From Bacteroidales bacterium UBA5507 (GTDB lineage Bacteria; Bacteroidota; Bacteroidia; Bacteroidales; Lentimicrobiaceae), in NCBI GenBank assembly GCA_002426195.1, contig DIOT01000001.1:1-7397 (forward strand): 7,397 nt of DNA, given 5' to 3'. A model generated the notes under the pieces. That model ran no database searches. It was not told the DNA's origin and was given only the letters and a program-made list of their open reading frames with translations. The translations under genes and the position numbers were made by a program. Positions 7,064-7,397 of this stretch are shown piece by piece; within the stretch, counting starts at the first letter, position 1, and every line of letters begins with the position of its first letter.

Positions 7064-7241
7064 TCATAGCAACTTCAACTGATTGGTTTCCATGTTGCTT
7101 ACCCTGTCAATTCGCCTTCAACCATAATCCGTCCTTCAAGTATTAGCCCGTTTCTGCGAAAAAAGGGATTGCTTTGTCAAGGTTCTCTACAACTATACCA
7201 ACGTTGTTCATTTCTATTAATTTGCTTTTACTCATTTCCAT
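7056..7241 (-). pseudogene. VOC (glyoxalase/bleomycin-resistance) family protein, decayed remnant
   Basis: Three successive frames together read like the N-terminal half of a vicinal oxygen chelate (VOC) family protein. Frame one, from ATG 7241 or 7235, gives MSKSKLIEMNNVGIVVENLD then KAIPFFAETG and a TAA at 7145-7143. One base over, LILEGRIMVEGELTG follows and ends in TAA at 7101-7099. One further shift gives GNQSVEVAMMDS. Family members begin with the same order of elements (MxxVGIVVxDLxxAIxFFxxxG, then L.LEGR..VEGE..G, then G.Q.VE.AMM). No intact second half follows. VOC enzymes bind a metal and act on small molecules or sequester antibiotics; this copy cannot be functional as read. At least two frameshifts within 150 bases point to real decay. 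Confidence 0.65.
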
Positions 7242-7271
7242 TTTCTATACTGTTGATGTTTATTGAACAGC

Positions 7272-7287
7272 GAACAAGAATTTGTTC
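7272..7287. repeat. Inverted repeat GAACAA-GAAT-TTGTTC
   Basis: Six-base perfect arms with a four-base spacer, located about 30 bases upstream of the VOC remnant's ATG. It could be an old operator of that gene, or a chance palindrome. No T-run follows on either strand, so it is not a good terminator. Confidence 0.25.
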
Positions 7288-7397
7288 TCTTAATCCAGCG
7301 GTAGAAACTGTTCCTGGTTCTTAATTTTTAGTTCTTTGTTAAGAGTATTGAACATTGATTAAGAATAATTTTGGTTTGGTCTGGCCCCCTATAAAGA

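Larger units (their letters stand above)
6199..7397. other. 1.2-kb region with no intact gene
   Basis: Apart from the fragments listed separately, this stretch shows only short open frames broken by stops on both strands, many AT-rich tracts, and no tRNA, rRNA or complete insertion sequence that I could see. The terminal 20 bases (ending GGTCTGGCCCCCTATAAAGA) are noticeably more GC-rich than the rest and might belong to the next feature outside the window. The pattern is that of a gene graveyard between intact operons. Confidence 0.5.

Noticed and set aside
7370..7397. GC-rich end of the window (TCTGGCCCCCTA) as a possible insertion-sequence terminus.
   Set aside because: No matching inverted end, target duplication or transposase is visible; it is cut off by the window edge.

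Overview
This AT-rich window looks like a chromosomal piece of a Bacteroidota bacterium. The main evidence is two secreted proteins that each have an N-terminal signal peptide and a C-terminal type IX secretion system (T9SS) sorting domain of the 'YPNP/MPNP ... GxYF ... K' kind. The only convincing promoter also fits the Bacteroidota pattern (TTTG, 19-base spacer, TAnnTTTG-like) rather than the E. coli one. I cannot name the genus.

Layout: every supportable gene is on the minus strand, so the window is read from right to left. From 7397 to 6145 lies about 1.25 kb without an intact gene. It holds a decayed VOC/glyoxalase-family gene near 7056-7241, an unidentified 63-codon open frame, and a 46-codon small ORF with a signal-peptide-like start followed by a stop-interrupted reading frame. 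A promoter and an overlapping 13-bp palindrome sit just before the first intact gene.

From 6144 to 359 lies a two-gene unit. The first gene encodes a 291-aa secreted T9SS cargo protein of unknown function. Seventeen bases later begins a very large secreted protein of about 1,630 codons: signal peptide, M6-like metalloprotease domain with HEFSH, a long beta-strand-rich (probable beta-helix) region, an alpha-helical region, and a T9SS sorting domain. It is interrupted by one in-frame TAA at 4684-4682, next to a run of ten A residues. The two halves are in the same overall reading frame, and a pair of compensating one-base changes gives a better-looking peptide across the junction. The break may therefore be a sequencing or assembly error or a recent mutation.

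After the protease stop, a 13-bp hairpin (286-323) is a candidate terminator. Beyond it, a 97-codon open frame with no ATG start near its 5' end looks like the C-terminal remnant of another protein.

Functionally, the two intact-looking genes probably make co-expressed cargo exported through the Sec pathway and then T9SS to the cell surface or medium. I found no RNA gene, CRISPR array, complete mobile element or defence system. Nothing here is clearly a new biological system; the most useful leads are the split protease, the decaying gene zone and the promoter palindrome.
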